A DNA stretch of 8,295 nt, from positions 1 through 8,295 of the forward strand of contig JBLIOD010000088.1 of the NCBI GenBank assembly GCA_047639475.1, read 5' to 3'. Numbering within the stretch: the stretch's first letter is position 1; every line of letters begins with the position of its first letter. Positions 1-6,196 of the stretch are shown piece after piece. The DNA comes from JAAELZ01 sp047639475 (GTDB lineage Bacteria; Pseudomonadota; Gammaproteobacteria; Arenicellales; Poriferihabitantaceae). The notes beneath the pieces are model-generated. The model saw only the letters and a list, made by a program, of their open reading frames with translations. It was not told where the DNA came from and made no database searches. The position numbers and the translations under genes are program-made.

Positions 1-210
1 CTTATCGTTTAAACCGTAATAAAGATTACTAGGTGGGTCCCAAGTAACGATGTGCCGAGCAATATACTGGGAATCACCGTTGCAGCTTAAATAGTAATTT
101 AATAAACCCGCGCCACCTTGTTCTACTCGATCAAGAGAAAAGGCCGACAAGCCTTGGCTAAAACTGAAGACCAGAATCGCGATGAAAAGCTTGTATCGGT
201 TATTAAACAT
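1..210 (-). CDS. Exported protein of unknown function, N-terminal part (cut by left edge)
   Basis: An open frame of 70 codons starts at the ATG at 210-208 and runs off the left end without a stop. An in-frame TAA lies three codons upstream, so this is the first possible start. AGAGG sits one base before the ATG, closer than usual but the only purine-rich leader in the window. The N-terminus, MFNNRYKLFIAILVFSFSQG, followed by LSA, looks like a Sec signal peptide: a positively charged start, a hydrophobic core at about residues 8-18 and a probable signal peptidase I cut after LSA at residue 23. The mature part begins FSLDRVEQGG and contains one Cys and several aromatic residues. I recognise no family. 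It was found by reading the minus strand directly and could be missed because it has no stop in the window. A promoter candidate lies just upstream, so it need not depend on the DUF1203 gene 87 bp upstream. Confidence 0.7.
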   Translation of the reverse strand, partial: MFNNRYKLFIAILVFSFSQGLSAFSLDRVEQGGAGLLNYYLSCNGDSQYIARHIVTWDPPSNLYYGLNDK

Positions 211-247
211 GCCTCTTTATTTAGTTTAGAAAGCCAGTGTCCAGAAC

Positions 248-277
248 AGTATAGTGCCAATCTCGATAAAAACACAA
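248..277 (-). promoter_or_regulatory. Candidate sigma70 promoter for the exported protein gene
   Basis: On the minus strand a TATACT -10 box (248-253) lies 18 bases from TTGTGT (272-277), a weak -35. The predicted start of transcription is near 241, giving a leader of about 30 bases before the ATG at 210. The -10 matches the consensus at 5 of 6 positions and the -35 at 3 of 6. This is a motif reading only. Confidence 0.4.
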
Positions 278-297
278 GGTCTGCAGCGTTTTGCTGC

Positions 298-768
298 CTA
301 GGTCACGCGTACAACCTTTGCGGCAAAACAACCCGGTTTTGCATAGTGCAAGTGCAAATACTCAACCGCGTCATTGCTTAACATTTTAGGAATCGCTGTT
401 TCTAATTCAGGGCCATCAACCGCATCAGCGTCGACCATACAGTCGTTGGCATCAAATGCCCTGATAGACATTAATCGACTGGTCATGACCAACGGCACAG
501 CGTTGATAGCTGGAACTGCCTGTGTTGCATTCTCGCGCACAAATACAGCGTGCGAAGCCCTGTATGGAGAGTCACCCGATTGATATTCATAATTGACCAG
601 TATCACGGTTTCTTCTACCTCAGCATCGGCCAGACTGACACGACAAGGGCTGCCAGGGCATGCTGTAACGACCGATCGCTGAGCTTGAACTAATGGAAGT
701 TCAGCGTTGCTCAAGCCAAATAAATGTTCAAATTGTTTAGGGTCCAAGGCTTCTATTTGATAGTTCAT
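298..768 (-). CDS. DUF1203 family protein
   Basis: This is a 156-residue soluble protein with no signal peptide or membrane segment. It matches from memory the DUF1203 family, whose members are about this length and have no established biochemical role. The typical blocks are in order: an N-terminal ALDPKQFEHLFGLSNAEL (residues 7-24), PCRVSLADAEVEETVILVNY (41-60), SPYRASHAVFVRE (67-79) and a C-terminal YLHLHYAKPGCFAAKV (137-152). The start is the ATG at 768, which keeps the whole conserved N-terminus. The leader is AT-rich with no Shine-Dalgarno sequence. It is transcribed away from the yczE-like gene, and the two share the 769-974 spacer. Family assignment is fairly secure; no function is inferred. 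Confidence 0.88.
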   Translation of the reverse strand: MNYQIEALDPKQFEHLFGLSNAELPLVQAQRSVVTACPGSPCRVSLADAEVEETVILVNYEYQSGDSPYRASHAVFVRENATQAVPAINAVPLVMTSRLMSIRAFDANDCMVDADAVDGPELETAIPKMLSNDAVEYLHLHYAKPGCFAAKVVRVT

Positions 769-891
769 TTTGATGTTTCAAGTAATTAACAAGCCGTAAT
801 TTATTGCATTCATGGGGTAATCTACAATCTGCTTCTGGCGCCAAGGTTAAGTGTTTAAAGTGGAGTTATTGCGACGCAAGAATTGGATAGC

Positions 892-906
892 TGTGACTAC
901 ATCACA
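892..906. promoter_or_regulatory. Operator-like inverted repeat TGTGA-N5-TCACA
   Basis: A perfect 5-bp inverted repeat, TGTGA then CTACA then TCACA, lies across the proposed -35 of the YczE-like gene. The half-sites are those of CRP/Vfr-type regulators, but those need a 6-base spacer and this one has 5. If it binds a regulator, its position over the -35 would favour repression. Chance occurrence is quite possible. Confidence 0.25.
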
Positions 907-921
907 ATCCATCAGTATACT
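893..921 (+). promoter_or_regulatory. Candidate sigma70 promoter for the YczE-like gene
   Basis: GTGACT (893-898, TGAC core of the -35) and TATACT (916-921) are separated by 17 bases, the best spacing. Transcription would begin near 928, leaving a leader of about 46 bases. An inverted repeat (TGTGA 892-896, TCACA 902-906) overlaps the -35. The leader can form a small hairpin, ACCCA-TTT-TGGGT at 933-945. The rest of the 769-974 spacer shows nothing clear. Confidence 0.5.
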
Positions 922-974
922 CACAGCCTATGACCCATTTTGGGTGAGTCCGTCACTTTCCAATTCCCAACCAT

Positions 975-1625
975 ATGTTCAAGATATTTTCTGTTAAAGA
1001 AGTCCCAACACTCAGTTGGAGTTCACCCAGCCCTTACAACTTAAAGCCCAAGCCTTTAAGCTTCTTTTATCTGGTCTTGGGTTTGGTGTTGTTTGGCTTG
1101 GGTGAGGCCATCTTAATTAACAGCGGCGCAGGGGTTAGTCCGTGGACTGTTCTAGCACAAGGTGTTGCCGGCAAAACCGGATGGAGCATCGGGTTTGCGA
1201 CGATGATCGTTAGCTTTTCTGTTTTAGCCCTGTGGATTCCTCTAAAACAAAAACCTGGCATGGGCACTATTTTAAATGCGCTCATCATCGCATTTATGAT
1301 CGATTTCTCATTGGTACTGCTGCCTTATCCCGGAACACTATTATGGCAATTAGTACAAGCGGCCATCGGGGTTTTAGTTATAGGTATAGCCTCGGGCATT
1401 TATCTCACGACTAACTTAGGTGCCGGGCCACGAGATGGTTTGATGACCGGTTTACAAGCTAAAACGGGCCTACCTATCGCCACCATCCGTATCGCCATCG
1501 AAATAACCGTGGTGGCGATTGGTTGGTACCTTGGCGGCGTCGTTGGCATTGGCACGGCGTTCTTTGCATTTGGCGTCGGTCCTGCCGTCGCACTGGGCAT
1601 TTTGTTTGTGCGTAAATGGCTGTAA
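975..1625 (+). CDS. YczE/YyaS/YitT-type integral membrane protein
   Basis: This 216-residue, very hydrophobic protein resembles the YczE group (COG2364-like) of polytopic membrane proteins, whose molecular role is unknown. About five or six membrane segments can be seen: roughly residues 28-49, 70-90, 96-117, 124-145, 171-186 and 190-212. Family-type motifs are the loop NSGAGVSPWTVLAQG (49-63), TTNLGAGPRDGLMTGL (145-160) and GIGTAFFAFGVGPAVALG (191-208). The N-terminal 27 residues are polar and rich in Pro and Ser, probably a cytoplasmic tail. The ATG at 975 is the upstream-most sensible start and the leader has no Shine-Dalgarno sequence, so a later start cannot be excluded. The gene stands alone: divergent from DUF1203 and convergent, 28 bp away, with a broken membrane protein gene. 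Nothing nearby suggests a substrate. Confidence 0.82.
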   Translation: MFKIFSVKEVPTLSWSSPSPYNLKPKPLSFFYLVLGLVLFGLGEAILINSGAGVSPWTVLAQGVAGKTGWSIGFATMIVSFSVLALWIPLKQKPGMGTILNALIIAFMIDFSLVLLPYPGTLLWQLVQAAIGVLVIGIASGIYLTTNLGAGPRDGLMTGLQAKTGLPIATIRIAIEITVVAIGWYLGGVVGIGTAFFAFGVGPAVALGILFVRKWL

Positions 1626-1653
1626 TCTAGAGGCCGCTTCTAAACCATATACG

Positions 1654-2111
1654 CTACTTAAAAGGCGAATCTCCAAGATAGAGAAACGCCATGGGAACGG
1701 GAGCGACAGCAATTGAAATCGCGATTAAGAACCCAGACAATTTAAAGATGCCGCTAAATCCTGCTATTACCGCTATCCCGCCGCCTCCACCAATCACGAT
1801 ATTGCCCGGTAGGTTAATCAATAAAATTAACGCTATATAACGCTGCCTAACAAAAAATGCAATACGCTGTTTTGATGACGTCGTTAACAATATTTTTAAG
1901 CGCTGATCACTATGCAGACCCTCTAGGCTCTTTAACTTATTGGAGAATACCGTCACCCAATATTGTTGAGAAAACTGATCAGCAACTGTTCAGAGATAAG
2001 CCGCACAATACAATAGGAAAGGCTCAAGGAGCAAACGTTACGAAAATAAGCTAAGGGCGCAATCTCAGGGCCAAGCAACAGGATAGCCGAAAACCCAATT
2101 TCTACCGCTGG
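1654..2111 (-). pseudogene. Broken integral membrane protein gene, frameshifted and truncated by an IS630 element
   Basis: Two minus-strand frames together look like one membrane protein. The upstream piece (2111 down to the TGA at 1955-1953) reads PAVEIGFSAILLLGPEIAPL and then a second hydrophobic stretch. The downstream piece is open from 1989 to the TAG at 1656-1654 and carries RQRYIALILLINLPGN, a glycine run (IGGGGGIAVIAG) and a final membrane segment ending in APVPMAFLYLGD. I recall gammaproteobacterial membrane proteins with this layout but cannot name the family. The frames overlap only between 1989 and 1953, so a single indel there would restore continuity. A GTG at 1956 could start the downstream piece, giving a 100-residue protein, but it has no ribosome binding site and lacks the first half of the fold. 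The upstream end is cut at 2112 by the insertion sequence. Confidence 0.72.
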
Positions 2112-2113
2112 TA
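2112..2113. repeat. TA target-site duplication, left copy
   Basis: This TA directly precedes the left inverted repeat and matches the TA at 3209-3210. Duplication of TA is the hallmark of IS630/Tc1/mariner insertion. Confidence 0.85.
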
Positions 2114-2136
2114 TTAACCCACGCGTCAAATACCTG
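2114..2136 (+). repeat. Left terminal inverted repeat of the IS630 element
   Basis: It begins TTAACCCACGCGTCAAATAC and continues CTG. It pairs with 3186-3208 at 20 of 23 positions; the differences are at positions 3, 9 and 21 of the repeat. The transposase stop codon (2126-2128) lies inside it. Confidence 0.88.
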
Positions 2137-3208
2137 CTGCTGCGTAGTGAATTTCAGGGCGAGTGAAGTAGCTAATAATCCGATCAGGCAGGGCTTGCAC
2201 TTTTCTCATATGACTAAGCACCTTTTTCTCCAATTGTTCCTGAGTGCGGGCAGGTGAAGACGCATGAATGCCTTGTTTTAGGTCGCAGTTTAGGTATTCA
2301 TCGGGGTTCAGGTCTGGCGTATACGCAGGAAGATAATAAAGTTCTATCTCTGTTTCATGATCCGCGACCCACTGCTTCACCAGCTTTGCATGGTGAACTC
2401 GAAGGTTGTCTAAAGTCAGAAATACCTTACGCGACGCATCTTTAATTAAGCGTTTCATGAAACGGATCAAAACCTTTGCTGTCATCGTTTCTTGATACAT
2501 CATAAAGCGCAATTTACCTTGGTTATTTAATGCCGAAATGAGATTAACTCTAAGTCGCTTAGACTGTGTGGTAAGCAAAGGCATTTTCTCAATTGGCGCA
2601 TAGCCTCGAGCATGCTGACATTGATTGCTAATTCCCGTCTCATCGCCCCAGAATATCTCACCTTTAAGCTGTTTCGCTCGCGCCTTTATCTCAGGATAGG
2701 TCTCTTCTAGCCATGTTTGAGTTGCTGGGTCAGACCTTTCGTAAGCCCGTTTTACGCCTTTTTGTGGGGTATATTTCCAACGTTGCATGTAATCACTAAC
2801 CAATGCTTGTGACATGTTTAATCCCCACATCTGCTTAACCAGTGCGCGTATTGCTGTGCTACTCCAAAGAGCGAAGGGTAACTGTAATTGATCAGGGCAT
2901 TTGCCTATTATCATCTCTTGTAAGGACCTTTCTTGAGCCTTCGTCAAGAACCGTCCTTCTCCAGTACGTCGCCCTCGTTGCCCGATTTCCAATGCCTCAT
3001 TTCCACCTTTGTTGTATTGCGTAATCCAGTTACCAACAGTGGTTTTATGCACGCCGACTATTTCAGCGATCGCTTCACGGGTATTACCAGACAAGCGCAA
3101 GCGAATCGCTTGTTCTCTTATGTATTGCTGAACTTCGGTGCTACGTTTGCAGGCATCAATTTTTCCATGCCTGATTATAACATTCCACGTATTTGACGCT
3201 TGGGTCAA
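2126..3208 (-). CDS. IS630-family transposase (DDE)
   Basis: The frame encodes up to 360 residues. It has an N-terminal helix-turn-helix region (about 34-64, with REAIAEIVGVHKTTVGNWI), a linker with an RGRRTG motif (78-83), and a C-terminal DDE domain. The three acidic residues are visible: D189 in IFWGDETGI, D267 in FLTLDNLRVHHAK and E304 in LPAYTPDLNPDEYLN. The 36-residue spacing to E304 and the DxNPDE context are typical of IS630/Tc1-like enzymes. It should cut and paste the element into TA sites. The start is the weak point: the only in-frame candidate is TTG at 3208, the first base of the inverted repeat, and no ATG follows before the helix-turn-helix. Relatives usually begin with M-KIDA, which here corresponds to GKIDAC at residues 15-20. 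The ATG at 3168-3166 is one base out of frame. The core is intact, so it could work if translation can start. Confidence 0.88.
   Translation of the reverse strand: MTQASNTWNVIIRHGKIDACKRSTEVQQYIREQAIRLRLSGNTREAIAEIVGVHKTTVGNWITQYNKGGNEALEIGQRGRRTGEGRFLTKAQERSLQEMIIGKCPDQLQLPFALWSSTAIRALVKQMWGLNMSQALVSDYMQRWKYTPQKGVKRAYERSDPATQTWLEETYPEIKARAKQLKGEIFWGDETGISNQCQHARGYAPIEKMPLLTTQSKRLRVNLISALNNQGKLRFMMYQETMTAKVLIRFMKRLIKDASRKVFLTLDNLRVHHAKLVKQWVADHETEIELYYLPAYTPDLNPDEYLNCDLKQGIHASSPARTQEQLEKKVLSHMRKVQALPDRIISYFTRPEIHYAAAGI
3174..3179 (-). promoter_or_regulatory. Consensus -10 box inside the IS630 element
   Basis: A perfect TATAAT on the minus strand lies five bases before the out-of-frame ATG at 3168. 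No good -35 is found 16-18 bases upstream within the inverted repeat. If used, transcription would begin at or next to that ATG, giving a transcript with almost no leader, and the TTG at 3208 would lie outside the message. Motif reading only. Confidence 0.3.
3186..3208 (-). repeat. Right terminal inverted repeat of the IS630 element
   Basis: Read on the minus strand it begins TTGACCCAAGCGTCAAATAC and continues GTG, matching the left end with three mismatches. The first three bases are the TTG proposed as the transposase start. Confidence 0.88.
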
Positions 3209-3210
3209 TA
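3209..3210. repeat. TA target-site duplication, right copy
   Basis: This TA directly follows the right inverted repeat and pairs with 2112-2113. Deleting the element plus one TA gives the presumed empty site. Confidence 0.85.
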
Positions 3211-3250
3211 ACTCTGATTGCGCGCTTTGATAAGGTTCAAATAATTTCTC
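3209..3250 (-). pseudogene. Upstream remnant of the membrane protein gene interrupted by the IS
   Basis: With the insertion and one TA removed, the minus-strand frame of the broken gene continues in phase through the target site: EKLFEPYQSAQSEL joins directly to PAVEIGFSA. The frame then meets a TGA at 3253-3251, with no ATG, GTG or TTG between. Only about 50 bp remain before argH, too short for the N-terminal membrane segment I would expect. The gene was therefore probably truncated or damaged here as well, or its start lies in a frame disrupted by another small indel. The stretch overlaps the proposed argH promoter. Confidence 0.45.
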
Positions 3251-3265
3251 TCAAATTCCTATAAT
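3236..3265 (+). promoter_or_regulatory. Candidate sigma70 promoter for argH
   Basis: A perfect TATAAT (3260-3265) is preceded, 18 bases upstream, by TTCAAA (3236-3241, 4 of 6 matches to the -35). Transcription would begin near 3272, leaving a leader of about 34 bases. The IS630 element ends 27 bp upstream of the -35, so any activator site further upstream has been displaced. Confidence 0.5.
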
Positions 3266-3305
3266 CACCTACAATTGAATCTGTTACATTAATCTATTTT
3301 TTATC

Positions 3306-4703
3306 ATGAGCCTAAAACTATGGGGTGGCCGATTTGAGCAGTCTACCCATGAAATTGTAGAACGATTTTCTTCCTCGGTTGAGTTCGACCAACGCCTTTA
3401 TGCCAATGACATTCAAGGCTCATTAGCTCATGCAAGAATGTTGACCAAAGTGGGCGTCATTAACGACGACGACCTCGCTCAAATTGAACAAGGCTTAAGT
3501 CACATTTTGGAAGAAATCGAAAGTGGCGAATTTGTTTGGTCAAGTGCACTGGAAGACGTGCATATGAACATTGAATCGCGCCTTACCGAGCTAGTGGGTG
3601 ATGCGGGTAAGCGACTTCATACCGGTCGCTCACGTAACGACCAAGTGGCTACCGATATCCGCTTATATTTACGACAAAGTATCGAAGATATCTGCAAAGT
3701 ACTGTTGGATTTACAAACGGGTTTAGTCGAAGTTGCCACAAGAGAATACGCAACTATCATGCCTGGCTATACCCACTTACAAATAGCGCAGCCCATTACC
3801 TTCGGTCATCATATGCTCGCATGGAATGAGATGCTTGAACGTGACCATGATCGACTAACCGACTGTCACAAACGCTTAAACGTCTGCCCTTTGGGTAGTG
3901 CAGCGCTGGCGGGAACCAGTTTCCCCATCGACCGCGAAATGACAGCCAAAGAATTGGGTTTCGCCTCCGTTAGCCGTAACTCATTAGATTCTGTCGCCGA
4001 CCGAGACTTCATGATCGAGTTTAATGCCGCCGCCGCACTGTTGATGATTCACTTATCACGCATGGCTGAAGAAATGATCTTGTGGTCCACCGATGCCTTC
4101 AATTTTATTGATCTAGGCGATGCTTTTTGCACTGGCTCAAGCATTATGCCGCAAAAGAAAAACCCGGATGTGGCCGAGCTGGTACGTGGAAAAACCAGCC
4201 GCGTTAACGCCAACTTGCACGGCTTATTGATGCTAATGAAAGGGCAACCATTAACCTACAACCGGGACAATCAAGAAGACAAGGAACTGCTTTTTGATTC
4301 CATCGACACCACACTAATTTGTTTACAAGTCTACGCAGCGATGATTCCGCAGATGACCGTTAAAAAAGAAAACCTATACCAAGCCGCACTGGAAGGTTAT
4401 GCCACGGCCACTGATTTAGCTGACTATCTCGTACGAAAACAGGTACCTTTTAGAGATGCTCATGAAATAGTCGGAAAGACGGTAAATTACGCGATCAGCG
4501 AAAAACGCCGTTTAGATCAAATTGAATTGAGCACATTGCAATCATTCAGCCAGCATATAGAGGCCGACGTTTTTGATATTCTAACTTTAGAGGGCTCAGT
4601 CAATGCACGTGACCACATTGGTGGCACTGCCCCCGTTAGGGTCGCTAAAGCAGCGCAAGCAGCTAAGCAACGTGTCGCCCAAGTACAGCAACAATTTAAG
4701 TAA
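3306..4703 (+). CDS. argH: Argininosuccinate lyase
   Basis: This enzyme splits argininosuccinate into arginine and fumarate, the last step of arginine synthesis, as a cytoplasmic homotetramer of the fumarase/aspartase superfamily. The protein is 465 residues, normal for the family. It begins MSLKLWGGRFEQ, the usual ArgH start, which fixes the ATG at 3306. Signature blocks are all present: HTGRSRNDQ (105-113), GYTHLQIAQP with the catalytic-region His157, and the superfamily signature GSSIMPQKKNPD (277-288), which carries the catalytic serine on the mobile loop. The C-terminal region has the expected SxEGSVNARDHIGGTAP-like block. The leader is T-rich and has no Shine-Dalgarno sequence. argH stands apart from other arginine genes here. 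It is followed after 56 bp by lptM-lysA in the same direction with no clear terminator between, so read-through is possible. Confidence 0.97.
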   Translation: MSLKLWGGRFEQSTHEIVERFSSSVEFDQRLYANDIQGSLAHARMLTKVGVINDDDLAQIEQGLSHILEEIESGEFVWSSALEDVHMNIESRLTELVGDAGKRLHTGRSRNDQVATDIRLYLRQSIEDICKVLLDLQTGLVEVATREYATIMPGYTHLQIAQPITFGHHMLAWNEMLERDHDRLTDCHKRLNVCPLGSAALAGTSFPIDREMTAKELGFASVSRNSLDSVADRDFMIEFNAAAALLMIHLSRMAEEMILWSTDAFNFIDLGDAFCTGSSIMPQKKNPDVAELVRGKTSRVNANLHGLLMLMKGQPLTYNRDNQEDKELLFDSIDTTLICLQVYAAMIPQMTVKKENLYQAALEGYATATDLADYLVRKQVPFRDAHEIVGKTVNYAISEKRRLDQIELSTLQSFSQHIEADVFDILTLEGSVNARDHIGGTAPVRVAKAAQAAKQRVAQVQQQFK

Positions 4704-4723
4704 CCACGCGCGACACAACCGTT

Positions 4724-4729
4724 TATAAT
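4724..4729 (+). promoter_or_regulatory. Candidate -10 box for lptM-lysA
   Basis: A perfect TATAAT lies in the argH-lptM gap, 30 bases before the lptM ATG. No convincing -35 is seen at 16-18 bases, where the sequence is near TAACCA, so activity is uncertain. If used, it would give the lptM-lysA pair its own transcript. Confidence 0.35.
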
Positions 4730-4759
4730 TAACCGGCTTCGCTTAATCATTTCGATCCC

Positions 4760-4918
4760 ATGAAAAATACAATATTCACGCTACTCACTATACTAAGCTT
4801 AACCCTGTTATCTGCTTGTGGCCAAAAAAGCAGTTTATATATCCCAGTAGAGCCTGAGATTATTGCGGCTGAGACAGAAGGCGCAGCAGAAGACCAAAGC
4901 GAAGAAAAGGCCGAATAG
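4760..4918 (+). CDS. lptM: LptM/LppL-type small outer-membrane lipoprotein
   Basis: This 52-residue protein begins MKNTIFTLLTILSLTLLSAC, a lipoprotein signal peptide with the lipobox LSAC and Cys20 as the modified residue. It is followed by GQKSSLYIP, a variant of the CGQKGPLYLP motif that marks the LptM (YifL, LppL) family. In E. coli LptM associates with the LptD/LptE lipopolysaccharide translocon and helps it mature. The mature tail (about residues 31-52) is short and acidic, rich in Glu and Ala, and probably disordered. The start is the only ATG that yields the signal peptide; there is no Shine-Dalgarno sequence. Placement 15 bp before lysA matches the lppL-lysA order of pseudomonads and supports the call. 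The GP to SS change in the motif is a small departure. The symbol is assigned by motif and context. Confidence 0.87.
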   Translation: MKNTIFTLLTILSLTLLSACGQKSSLYIPVEPEIIAAETEGAAEDQSEEKAE

Positions 4919-4933
4919 GCCTCCCCCACAAAT

Positions 4934-6196
4934 ATGGATCATTTTTGTTATCGCGGCGGCGAGTTGTTCGCCGAGGAACTAGCGGTCGATGAGTTGGCAC
5001 TAAAGTATGGCACCCCGCTATACGTTTACTCACGCGCCACCTTAGAAAAACATTGGCACGCTTTCGATCAGGCATTTGGTGACTACCCGCATAGCATTTG
5101 TTATTCCGTCAAAGCCAACAGCAACTTAGGCGTTTTAAACATCTTAGCGAAACTGGGTTCTAGTTTTGATATTGTATCCGGCGGTGAATTGTCACGGGTT
5201 ATCGCAGCGGGTGGGAACCCTGCGTTGGTGGTATTTTCAGGAGTGGGGAAACTCGACTGGGAAATTCGTGAAGCCCTGAAAGTAGGCATCCAATGTTTTA
5301 ACGTTGAGTCCGCACCTGAACTAGAGCGCATAGCAAATATTGCGACAGAAATGAACAAGGTGGCCCCCATTGCCATTCGGATTAACCCCGATGTCGATGC
5401 GCAAACGCATCCTTACATTTCAACTGGCATGAAGCACAATAAGTTTGGAGTGAGCATTGATGAAGCGATCACAATGTACCAAACGACTCACCACCACGTT
5501 CATCTGAAAGTTGAAGGCGTGACTTGCCACATTGGATCGCAGCTCGTGGAAACACGGCCTTATGAAGACGCCATGGACAAAATGCTGAACTTTGTTGCTA
5601 GCCTAAATAGCCAAGGTATCGAGTTAAGTCATATCGACTTTGGCGGCGGTCTAGGAGTACGCTATAAAGACGAAGAGCCCCCTTCACCCGCTGAATACTG
5701 GCAGGCAATTCTCAAAAAGCTGCAAGCCCACAATATTGAAATCCCCGTAACCATCGAACCCGGCAGAGCCATTGCTGGCAATGCAGGTATTTTAGTGACG
5801 CGAATTGAATATCTAAAACAAGGTGAAGTTAGCCAATTTTGTATTGTAGATGCGGCCATGAATGACCTCATACGTCCCGCGCTCTATAGTGCCTACCAAG
5901 AAATCATTGAAGTCGATCAAAATACCGACAGCGATCCACAACAATATGACGTGGTAGGGCCTATCTGTGAATCCGCTGATTTTTTGGGCAAAGAGCGTAC
6001 TTTATCGGTTGCCCAAGGCGGCTTACTAGCGGTAAGAACAGCCGGAGCCTATGGCGCCGTGCAGTCTTCAAACTACAATACCAGAGGCCGTGCAGCGGAA
6101 GTAATTGTAGATGGCAGCAGCGCCTACATAACCAGGCAAAGAGAAACGATAGAAAGCCTGTACGAACTGGAATCAATCATACCCAACAATCAATAA
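4934..6196 (+). CDS. lysA: Diaminopimelate decarboxylase
   Basis: This PLP enzyme decarboxylates meso-diaminopimelate to L-lysine, the last step of lysine synthesis, in the cytoplasm. The protein has 420 residues, normal length, with the fold type III alanine-racemase-like barrel followed by a beta domain. Key elements: Lys60 in CYSVKANSN, which forms the Schiff base with PLP; FDIVSGGEL (78-86); HIGSQ (199-203); the phosphate-binding glycines in HIDFGGGLG (233-241); EPGR (275-278); and Cys345 in GPICESADF, the catalytic cysteine supplied to the partner subunit. GAYGAVQSSNYNTRGR (371-386) completes the active site. The start MDHFCYRGGELFAE matches the pseudomonad type. The preceding bases are C- and A-rich with no Shine-Dalgarno sequence. 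It is probably translated from one message with lptM. dapF does not follow; pgi converges 32 bp downstream. Confidence 0.97.
   Translation: MDHFCYRGGELFAEELAVDELALKYGTPLYVYSRATLEKHWHAFDQAFGDYPHSICYSVKANSNLGVLNILAKLGSSFDIVSGGELSRVIAAGGNPALVVFSGVGKLDWEIREALKVGIQCFNVESAPELERIANIATEMNKVAPIAIRINPDVDAQTHPYISTGMKHNKFGVSIDEAITMYQTTHHHVHLKVEGVTCHIGSQLVETRPYEDAMDKMLNFVASLNSQGIELSHIDFGGGLGVRYKDEEPPSPAEYWQAILKKLQAHNIEIPVTIEPGRAIAGNAGILVTRIEYLKQGEVSQFCIVDAAMNDLIRPALYSAYQEIIEVDQNTDSDPQQYDVVGPICESADFLGKERTLSVAQGGLLAVRTAGAYGAVQSSNYNTRGRAAEVIVDGSSAYITRQRETIESLYELESIIPNNQ

Larger units (their letters stand above)
2114..3208 (-). mobile_element. IS630-family insertion sequence, 1095 bp
   Basis: The element is bounded by imperfect 23-bp terminal inverted repeats (2114-2136 and 3186-3208) and flanked by TA on both sides, as expected for the family. 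It contains a single transposase gene on the minus strand that spans almost the whole element: the stop lies inside the left repeat and the frame begins in the right repeat. No passenger gene is present. It sits between a broken membrane protein gene and argH, with the transposase reading away from argH. Both ends look intact, so the element may be recent or still mobile, subject to the doubtful transposase start. Confidence 0.9.

Noticed and set aside
283..297. Small hairpin GCAGC-GTTTT-GCTGC directly after the DUF1203 stop, considered as a terminator
   Set aside because: The stem is only 5 bp and the nearest T run on the minus strand starts about 10 bases after it, so it is too weak to call.
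118..381. Plus-strand open frame of 87 codons over the left-edge genes
   Set aside because: It lies antisense to the exported protein and the DUF1203 C-terminus, has no family resemblance and is explained by the minus-strand genes.
892..906. CRP/Vfr binding site
   Set aside because: The half-sites fit, but the spacer is 5 bases where these regulators need 6; kept only as a generic inverted repeat.
1857..2054. Plus-strand open frame of 65 codons opposite the broken membrane protein gene
   Set aside because: Its sequence is low in protein-like features, and the minus strand carries recognisable membrane segments here.
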